A stretch of DNA of 32,140 nt from Mycoplasmatota bacterium (GCA_022768045.1 JALEND010000066.1:1-32140); one strand, 5' to 3'. Positions 9,707 to 20,191 are shown, counted from the first letter of the stretch. The notes: generated from the letters alone by a model not told the origin. Program-made: numbers and translations.

Positions 9707-12262
9707 TTACTCAGATACCTTTAATGCATCTAACATATTTAACTTTTTAAGGTCTATATGAGTTATAGAATTAACTATTAAAGTAAATATAAGTGTTATT
9801 AAAAATGATAGTAGGTAGCTTAAAATACTTATGTTAAATTTAAATAATAGTATATTTGTTTCACATGATTTAATTACATAATAACTTAGAAAACTACCAG
9901 CTACAAATCCTATTAAACTACCAATAATACTTAGTATTAAAGATTCTTTATTTACATACCTAGATACTTCTTCATCATAAAAACCTAATACTTTAAGAGT
10001 AGATAACTCTCTTTTTCTTTCACTTATATTAACACTTGATAAATTATATAATACAACAAAGGCAAGTGCACCTGCTGCAAATATTAATACAAGGGTAACA
10101 TAAGTTAATGTAGTTGTCATGTTTTCATATGTTTTTTTTACATATTTATTAGAAGTTACACCAATTACATTATCATATGATGTCATATCACTTATCAAGT
10201 TGTTTTCAGATTTATTACTTAGTTTTTTATTAATGGTTAAAATATTGTTACAGAAAGCATCTATGTTAGTTAACTTTTTATATAAAGTAGGGGACATATA
10301 CACATAGTGATTTATGTAGTTTTCTGTTATATTAGATACTTTAACTGTTATATATTTATTATCTGATAATAGTATTTTAAACTTATCATTCTTCTTAACA
10401 TTTAAAAGAGTAGCTAATTTTTCTGAAATAACAACACCTTCATTATCAATTTTTTTAGTATCTATAAACTTATTTATTTTCTTAGTATCACTAGGTACTA
10501 TTAAGTATGCCTGCTCATTATGTTTATGATTTTTAGCAGTAATTGTTTCTTCACTTATTTTTATAGAATCTTTTATTTTATTACTTTTACTTATGTAATC
10601 ATCTATTTTATCATTAGATGAAATACTTATTGTCATATCATATTTATTTATCTTGGTAAATTGTTTATTTACTATTGATGTAATAGAGTCTTTAAGACCA
10701 AATGCTGCAAGTAAAAGAGAAGAGCAGCCAATTATGCCAAATAGAGTCATAAAAAATCTTTTTTTATACCTAAATATATTTCTTACTGTGATCTTATCTT
10801 CATATTTTAACTTATTAAAGAATCCTAGTTTTTCTAATATTATTCTTTTACCTTTTTTAGGAGCTTTAGGTATCATAAGAGCTGATGGAGAAGAAATTAT
10901 GTCTTTATAAAATACTAAAATAGTTGATGCTGTTGTAAGTAGTACTGATAATAAGCCTATTACTATTATGTGCTTTATTTGCAAATAAGTACTTATTTTT
11001 GGCATATCATAAAATAAGTTATAGCAGTTAGCTATTATATTAGGTATTAGTTTATAAAATATTAAACTGCCTAATATAGAACCTGTAAGACAAGCTAATA
11101 CAACATATAATAAATATTTTAATAAAACTTCTATCTTACTATAACCAAGTGCTAGTAGTGTTCCTATTTCAGTTCTTTTTTCATCTAACATTCTACTCAT
11201 TGCTGTAATAGAAGTTAGGGTAGCTACTAAAAAGAATATAAAAGGAAATATTTTAGATATACTATCTATTCTTTGAGCTTCTAATTTATACTCATTAAAA
11301 AATGATGACTCTGTCCTTGATATAGAGTAGTTAGTTGGAAATTTTAATTTTTCTAGTTTGCTTTTATTGTCCTTTAGTTCATCTTGTAATGTACTTAGTT
11401 CATCTTCATTTTCTTTATCATTTTTATCTATACTATTTATTTCTTCTTCAATTCTTTTTCTATCATCTTCTAAAGCAATTTTATTAGCATTATAATTATC
11501 AACAGACACACTATATGTTTTATCTGTAATTTCTTTTTTAACATTATTTACTAAGCTTTCATACTCTTTAGAATAAGTATCTAAGTTATCTTTTTTCTTA
11601 ACTGTTACATATATTTCATCATAATTATCTTTATTAAAATCATTTTCTTCAAGATAAATGTAGTAATTTACAGTTCCATTACCTAGTGTAGTTGTACCTC
11701 TATCTTTTGATGAATAATAACTATTTTTAACAGTACCAACTATTTTTATCTTTTTAGCTCTAAGTTCACTTGAGTTGCTAGGATTAAGGGTAATTAAAGA
11801 ACCAATTTTTAAAGATGTATCATTAAGTAGTTTTTCTTCAACTAATCCTTCATTTATAGTAGTAGGGTACTTACCTTTTGTTAACACTAATTTATTTATG
11901 TAATCTTTACTATTAGTATCAATGTTTTTATTTATATTAATTGCCTTAATTACATAAGACTTAGAATCAATTTTTATATTAGCATCAGTTGTTTTAACTC
12001 CCATAACTTCATCTACGTTTTTAATACTTTTAATTGTAGATACTTCATTATCTGAAAAACCTGCCATACTAGCTAATTTAATATCCATAAGGTTAGTTTC
12101 TTTATAATAATCTTTAGCGGTTTTAAGCATGTCATATGATGTGCTTTTAAGACCTACGTAAAAGCCTACACCAATTAATATAATTAATGAAAGTGAAATA
12201 AACTTTTTTTTATTATTTTTAATTTCTCTAAATGTATCTTTAAATATGTTTTTAGCTACCAT
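9707..12262 (-). CDS. FtsX-like ABC transporter permease with large extracellular/coiled-coil region
   Basis: Two FtsX-like domains with multiple TM segments (SRMLDEKRTEIGTLLALGYSK; SERKRELSTLKVLGFYDEEV); stop overlaps the adjacent ATPase gene. Confidence 0.9.
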   Translation of the reverse strand: MVAKNIFKDTFREIKNNKKKFISLSLIILIGVGFYVGLKSTSYDMLKTAKDYYKETNLMDIKLASMAGFSDNEVSTIKSIKNVDEVMGVKTTDANIKIDSKSYVIKAININKNIDTNSKDYINKLVLTKGKYPTTINEGLVEEKLLNDTSLKIGSLITLNPSNSSELRAKKIKIVGTVKNSYYSSKDRGTTTLGNGTVNYYIYLEENDFNKDNYDEIYVTVKKKDNLDTYSKEYESLVNNVKKEITDKTYSVSVDNYNANKIALEDDRKRIEEEINSIDKNDKENEDELSTLQDELKDNKSKLEKLKFPTNYSISRTESSFFNEYKLEAQRIDSISKIFPFIFFLVATLTSITAMSRMLDEKRTEIGTLLALGYSKIEVLLKYLLYVVLACLTGSILGSLIFYKLIPNIIANCYNLFYDMPKISTYLQIKHIIVIGLLSVLLTTASTILVFYKDIISSPSALMIPKAPKKGKRIILEKLGFFNKLKYEDKITVRNIFRYKKRFFMTLFGIIGCSSLLLAAFGLKDSITSIVNKQFTKINKYDMTISISSNDKIDDYISKSNKIKDSIKISEETITAKNHKHNEQAYLIVPSDTKKINKFIDTKKIDNEGVVISEKLATLLNVKKNDKFKILLSDNKYITVKVSNITENYINHYVYMSPTLYKKLTNIDAFCNNILTINKKLSNKSENNLISDMTSYDNVIGVTSNKYVKKTYENMTTTLTYVTLVLIFAAGALAFVVLYNLSSVNISERKRELSTLKVLGFYDEEVSRYVNKESLILSIIGSLIGFVAGSFLSYYVIKSCETNILLFKFNISILSYLLSFLITLIFTLIVNSITHIDLKKLNMLDALKVSE

Positions 12263-12957
12263 GATAACTCACCAACTTTTTTAGGCTTTTTATTAATCTT
12301 TATTTTTTCTATTTCACCATTTTTAAAAGTAATTACCTTATCTGCAATAGGAGCAATTGCGCTGTTATGAGTTACTATTACAACAGTCATTTTATCCTTT
12401 TTAATAGTACTTTGTAAAAGTCTTAATACTTGTTTTCCTGTTTTAGAGTCTAATGCACCAGTTGGTTCATCACATAAAAGAAGTTTAGGCTTTTTAGCAA
12501 CAGCACGAGCTATTGCAACTCTTTGTTGTTCTCCTCCTGATAATTCACAAGGAAAGTTATCTATTCTTTTTTGAAGTCCAACTTTTTTAAGTATTGCACA
12601 CGCATCATATGAGTTTTTACAAATTTGGGTAGATAATTCAACATTTTCTTTGGCAGTTAAATTTTGTACTAAGTTATAAAATTGAAATACAAAGCCAACA
12701 TCTAATCTTCTAAACTTAGTTAGTTTTCTTCCTTTAAAATCACTTATTGTTTCCTTGTCTATAACAATTTTACCTGATGATGGTTTATCAAGTGCGCCAA
12801 GTAAGTTTAAACAAGTTGTTTTACCCGCTCCAGATGGACCTAATATTACAACTAATTCTCCCTTATTAATTTCAAAAGAAACTTTGTTTAGTGCCTTTAT
12901 TTCAACTTCACCCATTTTATATGTTTTACATACTTTATCAAACTCAATATATGCCAT
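12256..12957 (-). CDS. ABC transporter ATP-binding protein (LolD/MacB-type)
   Basis: Walker A GPSGAGKT, signature [15 protein letters not shown], Walker [13 protein letters not shown]; 7 nt overlap with the permease. Confidence 0.97.
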   Translation of the reverse strand: MAYIEFDKVCKTYKMGEVEIKALNKVSFEINKGELVVILGPSGAGKTTCLNLLGALDKPSSGKIVIDKETISDFKGRKLTKFRRLDVGFVFQFYNLVQNLTAKENVELSTQICKNSYDACAILKKVGLQKRIDNFPCELSGGEQQRVAIARAVAKKPKLLLCDEPTGALDSKTGKQVLRLLQSTIKKDKMTVVIVTHNSAIAPIADKVITFKNGEIEKIKINKKPKKVGELSW

Positions 12958-13108
12958 TTAAATCTTCTCCTTTACAAAAATTAGTATTAATATATTACAA
13001 TTCTACTTACTAAATGTCAACAAAATGAAAATAATTATTTTCTTTTTTTTTAAGTAATGTTATAATGCTTATAAGATAGGGGAAAATGAATAGAAAGGGA
13101 GTTATGTT

Positions 13109-15139
13109 ATGGATGATATAGAAACATTTGATTTTGACGATGATGAAGAATTAGAAGATGAAAACTTAGATGATGAAACAAAAAAAGAAGAAGAGGAAGA
13201 AAAAAAAGAGGAAAGTCTTAATAAAAATGAAAATGTAATGCCAGAAGAACAAAATGTTATGCCTATTAATCAGTATGCTAATCCTTATGGATATATGCAA
13301 AACAACATGATGGGCCAAGTAAATCAGATGGATCAAAGTGAGATGATTAAGCAATCACTTTTAAACGGAAGAGAAGCACTACCTAATGAGGTTGGTATTG
13401 TAACTGATATTAGTGAAGATAAGGTAATTGTTTCGTTTACAACTGATTATGCAAAGGAAAACACATTAAGTGATAGACATGTTATATTCTTAACTGGTAA
13501 CCAAAGAATAGTTGGTACTGTAATTACAGTTAGTGCAAGTGAAGCTAGTGTAAGATTAATTGGTGAAATATCAGGTGGTAGATTTGTTCCAGGTGTTTTA
13601 ACTAAACCTTCAATGCAAAATGTTTGTCTTGCCGCAACTGATGCAGAAATAAAGCTAATTGTTGCAGATGATAGACAAGGAATAGCTAAAAAAGTATTAA
13701 TTGGTACTATGCCTTTATATAATAATGAACCTGTTTATGTTCCAACTAACTCATTCTTTAGTAATCATTTTGCTATATTTGGTAATACTGGTTCTGGTAA
13801 ATCTTGTGGTGTTTCAAGACTTTTACAAAACGTATTCTTTTATCAGACGCCAGCACCTAAAAATGCTTGTATGTTTATATTTGATGCTTATGGTGAATAC
13901 GAAAGTGCACTATCTATTCAAAATTCTCAAATATACTTTAAAAGATATACAACTAATGTAAAAGATACAACTAAAGAACTTATAAAATTGCCTTTATGGT
14001 TATTAGAACCTGATGATTATGCTTTATTGTTAGAAGCTGATGATCCAACTCAAATACCTATAATAGAAAAGGCGTTAAGATTAGTTACTATATTCTCAGG
14101 AGATGAAAGTGAAACAAGGGTATATAAAAATGATATTATAGCAAAAGCTATATTAGAGGTTTTATACTCAGGAGGTTCTGCTGCACAAATACATGACCAA
14201 GTATTTGCAATATTAACTTCGTTTAATACGCCAGATTTAAACTTAGACTCACAAATTGTTCAACCTGGATATACTAGAACATTAAGACAATGTATGATAA
14301 TAGATAAGGAAGGAAAGATAAACGAGATGCAATTAGTATCTGAGTTTATATCTAAGTACACAGATCCAAATCTAAAACTAGAATTACCAGATGGTACTGT
14401 TCCTTATACGTTAGATAACTTAAGAGAGGCATTTGAATTTGCACTTATTTCAGAAGGTACGTTAAAGAGTAATAAAGCTTATGAAAAAGCTAATGTATTA
14501 AAAGTTAGATTAGAATCTATTATTAAAGGTGAATATGCAGAGTACTTTAAAGTAGATAGATATATATCAAGAAATGATTTTATAAAGAGTTTAATTACTG
14601 CATCTAATGGAGGAAGAGCTCAAATAATTAACTTTAACATAAGTTACATTGATGATAGATTAGCTAAAACAATAGTTAAGATATATTCAAGAATATTATT
14701 TGACTTTACATCTCAATTAGAAAAACGTGGATCATTTCCTGTACACATATTACTTGAAGAGGCTCACAGATATGTTCAAAATGATTCAGATATAAACATT
14801 CTTGGTTATAACATATTTGACAGAATAGCTAAGGAAGGCCGTAAGTATGGTGTAATATTAGGAATGATATCACAAAGACCATCAGAGTTATCTGAAACAG
14901 CCTTATCACAGTGTTCAAACTTCTTAATATTTAAGATGCAACACCCTCATGATGTACAATTCATAAAACAAATGGTTCCTTTTATAACAGATGAAATAAT
15001 AGAAAAATTAAAAGGATTACAACCTGGTACTTGCGTTGTATTTGGTCTAGCATTTAAGCTTCCTCAAATAGTAAAAATGGAGATGCCAAATCCAGCACCG
15101 TTATCACAAAACGTAGATGTATCACAATTATGGTATTAA
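13109..15139 (+). CDS. HerA-like / DUF87 ATPase with acidic N-terminal region
   Basis: GIVTDISEDKVIVSF beta-barrel-like region, FGNTGSGKSCGVSRLL Walker A, HILLEEAHRYVQ Walker B, ILGMISQRPSELSETALSQCSNFLIFKM. Confidence 0.85.
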   Translation: MDDIETFDFDDDEELEDENLDDETKKEEEEEKKEESLNKNENVMPEEQNVMPINQYANPYGYMQNNMMGQVNQMDQSEMIKQSLLNGREALPNEVGIVTDISEDKVIVSFTTDYAKENTLSDRHVIFLTGNQRIVGTVITVSASEASVRLIGEISGGRFVPGVLTKPSMQNVCLAATDAEIKLIVADDRQGIAKKVLIGTMPLYNNEPVYVPTNSFFSNHFAIFGNTGSGKSCGVSRLLQNVFFYQTPAPKNACMFIFDAYGEYESALSIQNSQIYFKRYTTNVKDTTKELIKLPLWLLEPDDYALLLEADDPTQIPIIEKALRLVTIFSGDESETRVYKNDIIAKAILEVLYSGGSAAQIHDQVFAILTSFNTPDLNLDSQIVQPGYTRTLRQCMIIDKEGKINEMQLVSEFISKYTDPNLKLELPDGTVPYTLDNLREAFEFALISEGTLKSNKAYEKANVLKVRLESIIKGEYAEYFKVDRYISRNDFIKSLITASNGGRAQIINFNISYIDDRLAKTIVKIYSRILFDFTSQLEKRGSFPVHILLEEAHRYVQNDSDINILGYNIFDRIAKEGRKYGVILGMISQRPSELSETALSQCSNFLIFKMQHPHDVQFIKQMVPFITDEIIEKLKGLQPGTCVVFGLAFKLPQIVKMEMPNPAPLSQNVDVSQLWY

Positions 15140-15143
15140 TACT

Positions 15144-15169
15144 AAAACCAGAGTTTTCTGGTTTTTTCT
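15144..15169 (+). terminator. Terminator after the HerA-like gene
   Basis: aaaaccaga / tctggtttt 9 bp stem followed by a T-rich run. Confidence 0.75.
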
Positions 15170-15180
15170 TATCTATTAAA

Positions 15181-15213
15181 TTGACAAATATGTTCTTTAT
15201 AAGTATACTTATA
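15181..15213 (+). promoter_or_regulatory. essC1 promoter with palindromic operator candidate over the -10
   Basis: TTGACA (15181-15186), 17 bp spacer, TATACT (15204-15209). Perfect 16 bp palindrome TATAAGTATACTTATA at 15198-15213. Confidence 0.7.
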
Positions 15214-15235
15214 TATAGAATAAAAGGTGGTATTT

Positions 15236-18200
15236 ATGAAAGTATATATTAGTGATAGCGAAAAATTAACTAAGTATAATTTACCAAAAGAAGTACAAGA
15301 ATCATATTTGATACAATATCAACCAAATGGTTCTAAAAAAGTGTTTGATATTAGTATTGAATCTAATGAAAATAACTGGATTCTTAAAAGTAACGGAATG
15401 GTTAATGTAATAGAAAATAATTATACTGTTCAAAGTGCCACTTTAAGTAACTATTATACATGTGAACTTAAAATGTCTATTGATAATGAGAAAAGATATT
15501 TATACTGCCTTCCTAATTATAATGAAAAATACACTGATTTTTCTATTTATAACATGGCAAATATAGTTATTGGAAATGGATATAATTGTAATATTAACTT
15601 TCCAAGCCCTTTATTAAGTGAAAATCATGTAGTAATACAAAATAACAATAATAATTATTTATTAACCACTTCATATGATAATGTTTATGTTAATGGTTTA
15701 GCTGTTAAGCAAACATTTTTAAAGTGTGGTGACATAATATTTGTAGCAGGTTTAAAGATTATTTTTATGCAGACTTTTGTGCGTATTAATAATCCTAATA
15801 ATCAATTAGCTATTAATGGTATGCAATATTATACAAGTGCAAGTTATGGTAGTTATAAGGATTATGAAAAGATAGATACAAGTGAGTTTAGTATAGATTT
15901 ATATGATGAAGATAAGATGTTTTATCATGTGCCTAGAATTTTAAATGGATATGATGAAAAAGAAGTTTCAATAGATGCTCCTCCTGAAGAAGATAAATTA
16001 ACTCACACACCTTTAATATTATCTTTAGGATCTAGTCTTACAATGGTTGCATCATCTTTTGTAATGATATCATCCGTTTATACTGGTTTATCAACAGGTA
16101 GTAGAAGTTTAGCTCAATGTATGCCTCAAATTATAATGTGTGTTGCAATGATTTTTGGTAGTTTATTAATGCCTAGAATTACAGAGCTATATAATAATAA
16201 ATTAGTTAAGAAAAGAGCTAAGAAAAGACTAAAAAAATATAGTGAGTATTTAGCTAAAAAAGAAAAAGAAATAATTAATGTATTAAATGAACAAATACAA
16301 ACTTTAAATTATACATATCCTAGTATGATTGAGTTAAATTCATTTATTATTAAGATGGATAGAAGAGTATGGGAAAGACAACCATTTGATATTGATTTTT
16401 TAGATATTATGGTTGGTATAGGTAATAGAAGACCTAATCTTCTTGTAAAAATTCCAGAAAAAGGATTTGAAATAGATGAAGATGAATTAAAAAATCAAGC
16501 TATTTCTTTAGCAGATAAATATAAATATATAGAAAATGCACCAATTACGTATTCATTAATAGAAAGAAAAATATCCGCTATTATGGTTAAAAATACGTAT
16601 AAAAGAGAGTATATAAACAGCTTAATACTTCAATTAGCAACTATGCATAGTGCAGGTGATTTAAAGTTAGTATTTTTAGTTAATAATGAAAAAATGTATG
16701 AATATGCAAAGTATTTACCTCATACATGGAGTGAAGATAAGAAGAACAGATTATTTGCATCTTCTATATCAGATATAAAAGAAGTATGTGAGCTTTTAGA
16801 AAAAGAAAAGAAGGAAAGAAGATTAACAATAGATCCTTCTGGTGGCAAGAAAGATTCTGAATTAAAAGATTGCTATAAAGATTTTAATACATATTATTTA
16901 ATAATATCTGACTCATATAAAACAATAAAAGATATACCATTTATTAATGAGTTAATTCACTCTAATGTTAATTTTGGCTTTTCTTTATTATTTATAGAAA
17001 ATACTTTAACTAATTTACCGCCAGAGTGTAAAACTTTAACTTACATAAAAGATGATGAGTGTTTCTTAATAGAACCTGGTGAAAAATATTCTAAGACACA
17101 TAAATTTTCATTGCCAAACTTAGTTAATTTAGATATGAACTATTTAGCATCTTTATTACTTAATATACCAATACCTGCTAAGGAGGGTACAGCTATTTTA
17201 CCTAAGCGTTTAACATTCTTAGAAATGTATAAGGTATCTAAGATAGAACAACTTAATATATTAAATAGATGGAAAACTAATAATCCAGTTCTAGCTTTTA
17301 ATACACCAATAGGTGTTCATGCAGATGGTGATTTATTTATGCTTAATTTACATGAAAAAGCACATGGACCTCATGGATTAATTGCAGGATCTACTGGTTC
17401 TGGTAAGTCTGAGTTTATTATTACTTTCGTTCTTTCTATGGCAATTAACTTTAATCCATATGAAGTACAATTTGTGTTAATAGATTATAAAGGTGGAGGA
17501 CTTGCTGGAGCATTTGAAAATAGAGAAACTGGTATATCATTACCTCACTTAGCAGGAACAATAACAAACTTAGATACTGCAGAGATGAATAGAACACTTG
17601 TGTCTATTAACTCAGAGTTAAAAAGAAGACAAGCTAAGTTTAATGAAGAACGTGACAGACTTGGAGAAAGTACAATGGATATATATAAATATCAAAAGTT
17701 GTATAGAGAAGGTAAGATAAAAGATCCAATGTCACATTTATTCTTAATATCTGATGAGTTTGCTGAGTTAAAAAGTCAGCAACCAGAGTTCTTGGATGAA
17801 CTTATTTCAACAGCACGTATAGGGCGTTCTTTAGGAGTTCACTTAATACTTGCAACACAAAAACCAAGTGGTGTAGTAAATGACCAGATATGGTCAAACT
17901 CTAAATTTAAGATATGCTTAAAAGTTCAAGATAGATCAGACTCTATGGAAATGATTAGAAAACCTGACGCTGCAAGCATTAAAGAACCTGGTAGATTCTA
18001 CCTTCAAGTTGGTTTTGATGAGTATTTTGACATTGGCCAGTCTGGATATTCTGGAGCAGAATACGTTCCTTCAGATAAAATAATAAAAAAACAAGACGAT
18101 TCAGTAACATATATAAGTTCTATTGGAAATCCTTTAATGTCTTATGAAGATGATGTTACCGAGAATAATGGTAACAAAGAAAAATTAGGGGATCAATTAA

Positions 18201-19816
18201 CTAACATAGTTAAATACATAGTTGATATATCTAAAAAACAAAAAATAAAAACTTCTAAGTTATGGCTTAGTAGTATACCAGATGTTATACAATTAGGTGG
18301 ACTCCTTGATAAATATGATTATGAAGCAAAAGAGTATGAAATAAAACCTGCAATAGGTGAATATGATAATCCAGCAGCTCAAACACAAGGACTACTTACG
18401 TTCGATTTAACTAATGTAGGACATTTGCTAGTTTTAGGTATGGCTGGTTCTGGTAAGGAAAACTTACTTACAACATTAATATATAATACATGTGTTAATC
18501 ATTCACCTGAAGAAGTTAATTTCTACATACTAGATTATGGTGCAGAAACACTTAGAATATTTAATAAATATCCTCATGTTGGCGCTGTTCTAACTCAAGA
18601 TGATCAAGAACAAATGATTAATACACTTGTAATGATAGATGAAGAAGCTGACAAAAGAAAAGCTTTATTCGTAGATTATGGTGGTACATATAAAAATTAC
18701 ATTAAAGAAAGTGGAAATAAACTACCATTAATAGTAGTTGTAATTAACTATTATGAAGTCTTTTTAGAGGGAAATGCACGTTTAGCAGATGCAATGCAAT
18801 CTTTAATTAGAGAAGGTTCTAAATACGGAATTGTATTTATTGTTACAACATCAGTTAATAATTCATTGAACCAAAGGGTACAACAATTATTCTTAAATAA
18901 AGTTTCACTTCAACAACCTGATCCTCAGGTTTATAGGAACATTTTAAATACTCCAAGAGGACTAGCTCCTAAGAAGTATTTTGGTAGAGGATTAGCACTA
19001 ATGGATGGTAATTATTATGAGTTTCAAACAGCATATATATGTGCTAAAGATGATGTTAATAAACTTATTAGAGAAACAGCTGTAGAATTAAATAAGAAGT
19101 ATAAAACTAAAGCAAGATCTTCTTTAAAATTACCTGATGAAGTAACTTTAAGTGACATGGAAAACATAAATGTTACTATTGATAAAGTACCAATAGGAGT
19201 AGATAAAGAAAGTGTAAGTCCATATTTATATAACTTTGATAAAAATTCAGTTACACCAATTATTTCAAAAGATATGTTAAGCAATAAAAAAGAAATTAGT
19301 GCAATTATTAAAGAACTTAATAGAGCAAATGGCTTAGAATTAAATGTTGTTGATGCTAAAGACATCTTAGGAAGTAAGATAGATAACATAGACGTTGTTA
19401 AAGATAACTTTACAGCACAATTAGCAGATATGATAAATGGTATAAATAAAGAATCTGCTGATAATATAACTAGGGTATATGTAATAGTAGGTTTTAACAG
19501 CTATAAAAATAAGATTGATTCAAATTATATAAGTTATTTAAATTCATTAATGGAAAATATATCTAAGTTTAAGAAATCTAAGATTATAATTATTGATGAT
19601 TATGATGAGTTTAAAAACTTACAAGTAGAAGATTGGTTTAGTTCTGCAATAGATACTAACTATGCTATATGGTTAGGAAAAGGTGTATCAGATCAAAGTT
19701 TACTAAACTTTGATAACTTAGGAGATAAACCAGATGAATTTGATTATGTTTGTTATGTAACATTTGATAAAGATGTTAGTGTATTAAAATGTGTTATTGA
19801 TAAGGACGTGATATAA
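15236..19816 (+). CDS. essC: Type VII secretion FtsK/SpoIIIE ATPase EssC-like (copy 1)
   Basis: N-terminal FHA-like region, two TM segments, FtsK Walker A AGSTGSGKSEFI and LISDEFAELK...ARIGRSLGVHLILATQKPSGVV...IWSNSKFKICLKV; further ATPase-like domains. ATG at 15236 with AAGGTGG upstream preferred over GTG 15227. Confidence 0.95.
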   Translation: MKVYISDSEKLTKYNLPKEVQESYLIQYQPNGSKKVFDISIESNENNWILKSNGMVNVIENNYTVQSATLSNYYTCELKMSIDNEKRYLYCLPNYNEKYTDFSIYNMANIVIGNGYNCNINFPSPLLSENHVVIQNNNNNYLLTTSYDNVYVNGLAVKQTFLKCGDIIFVAGLKIIFMQTFVRINNPNNQLAINGMQYYTSASYGSYKDYEKIDTSEFSIDLYDEDKMFYHVPRILNGYDEKEVSIDAPPEEDKLTHTPLILSLGSSLTMVASSFVMISSVYTGLSTGSRSLAQCMPQIIMCVAMIFGSLLMPRITELYNNKLVKKRAKKRLKKYSEYLAKKEKEIINVLNEQIQTLNYTYPSMIELNSFIIKMDRRVWERQPFDIDFLDIMVGIGNRRPNLLVKIPEKGFEIDEDELKNQAISLADKYKYIENAPITYSLIERKISAIMVKNTYKREYINSLILQLATMHSAGDLKLVFLVNNEKMYEYAKYLPHTWSEDKKNRLFASSISDIKEVCELLEKEKKERRLTIDPSGGKKDSELKDCYKDFNTYYLIISDSYKTIKDIPFINELIHSNVNFGFSLLFIENTLTNLPPECKTLTYIKDDECFLIEPGEKYSKTHKFSLPNLVNLDMNYLASLLLNIPIPAKEGTAILPKRLTFLEMYKVSKIEQLNILNRWKTNNPVLAFNTPIGVHADGDLFMLNLHEKAHGPHGLIAGSTGSGKSEFIITFVLSMAINFNPYEVQFVLIDYKGGGLAGAFENRETGISLPHLAGTITNLDTAEMNRTLVSINSELKRRQAKFNEERDRLGESTMDIYKYQKLYREGKIKDPMSHLFLISDEFAELKSQQPEFLDELISTARIGRSLGVHLILATQKPSGVVNDQIWSNSKFKICLKVQDRSDSMEMIRKPDAASIKEPGRFYLQVGFDEYFDIGQSGYSGAEYVPSDKIIKKQDDSVTYISSIGNPLMSYEDDVTENNGNKEKLGDQLTNIVKYIVDISKKQKIKTSKLWLSSIPDVIQLGGLLDKYDYEAKEYEIKPAIGEYDNPAAQTQGLLTFDLTNVGHLLVLGMAGSGKENLLTTLIYNTCVNHSPEEVNFYILDYGAETLRIFNKYPHVGAVLTQDDQEQMINTLVMIDEEADKRKALFVDYGGTYKNYIKESGNKLPLIVVVINYYEVFLEGNARLADAMQSLIREGSKYGIVFIVTTSVNNSLNQRVQQLFLNKVSLQQPDPQVYRNILNTPRGLAPKKYFGRGLALMDGNYYEFQTAYICAKDDVNKLIRETAVELNKKYKTKARSSLKLPDEVTLSDMENINVTIDKVPIGVDKESVSPYLYNFDKNSVTPIISKDMLSNKKEISAIIKELNRANGLELNVVDAKDILGSKIDNIDVVKDNFTAQLADMINGINKESADNITRVYVIVGFNSYKNKIDSNYISYLNSLMENISKFKKSKIIIIDDYDEFKNLQVEDWFSSAIDTNYAIWLGKGVSDQSLLNFDNLGDKPDEFDYVCYVTFDKDVSVLKCVIDKDVI

Positions 19817-20073
19817 TGCAGGAAAATAAAATACTAGTTATACTTAACGTTCCAGAAATTGATGAAGTATTTGATTTATATATACCAGTTAATAGAAAGG
19901 TTGGTAATATTATCGAACTTTTAAAGAAGTTAATTGATGATGTTACTGATAATTCTTATGAAATTACTGATTCAGTTTGCTTATATAGTAAGCAAACTGG
20001 TCTTAAATATGATAATAATTGTTTGGTGTATGATACTGATATAAGAAATGGTTCTGGATTAATATTAATGTAA
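19816..20073 (+). CDS. esaB: YukD/EsaB-like ubiquitin-fold T7SS protein (copy 1)
   Basis: 85 aa; ILVILNVPEIDEVFDLYIPVNRKVGNIIELLKKLI; TAATG overlap with the essC1 stop. Confidence 0.85.
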   Translation: MQENKILVILNVPEIDEVFDLYIPVNRKVGNIIELLKKLIDDVTDNSYEITDSVCLYSKQTGLKYDNNCLVYDTDIRNGSGLILM

Positions 20074-20097
20074 AAGTTTTGCTTTTACATTTTTTTT
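20068..20097 (+). terminator. Terminator after yukD1
   Basis: atgtaaaag / cttttacat 9 bp stem + T-run. Confidence 0.8.
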
Positions 20098-20118
20098 ACA
20101 AAAAAGTGTAAATATAAG

Positions 20119-20147
20119 TTGCAATAAAAATTACGTTATGATATAGT
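20119..20147 (+). promoter_or_regulatory. Promoter of the WXG100 cassette
   Basis: TTGCAA (20119-20124), 17 bp spacer, TATAGT (20142-20147); no palindrome like that of the essC promoters. Confidence 0.55.
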
Positions 20148-20191
20148 TAAATTAAGGTATGGTAAGCATTACTAGTAAGGAGTTGAGAATA

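Noticed and set aside
13166-13354. 62 aa minus-strand ORF with poly-Phe
   Set aside because: Antisense of the Glu/Lys-rich N-terminus of the HerA-like protein (gaa/aaa read as ttc/ttt).
13701-13961. 86 aa plus-strand ORF inside the HerA-like gene
   Set aside because: Frameshifted reading of the HerA-like CDS, which has Walker motifs in the other frame.
19024-19389. 121 aa minus-strand ORF in essC1
   Set aside because: Antisense to a well-supported EssC frame. A similar shadow in essC2 (28035-28259) reflects paralogy of the sense strand, not a gene.
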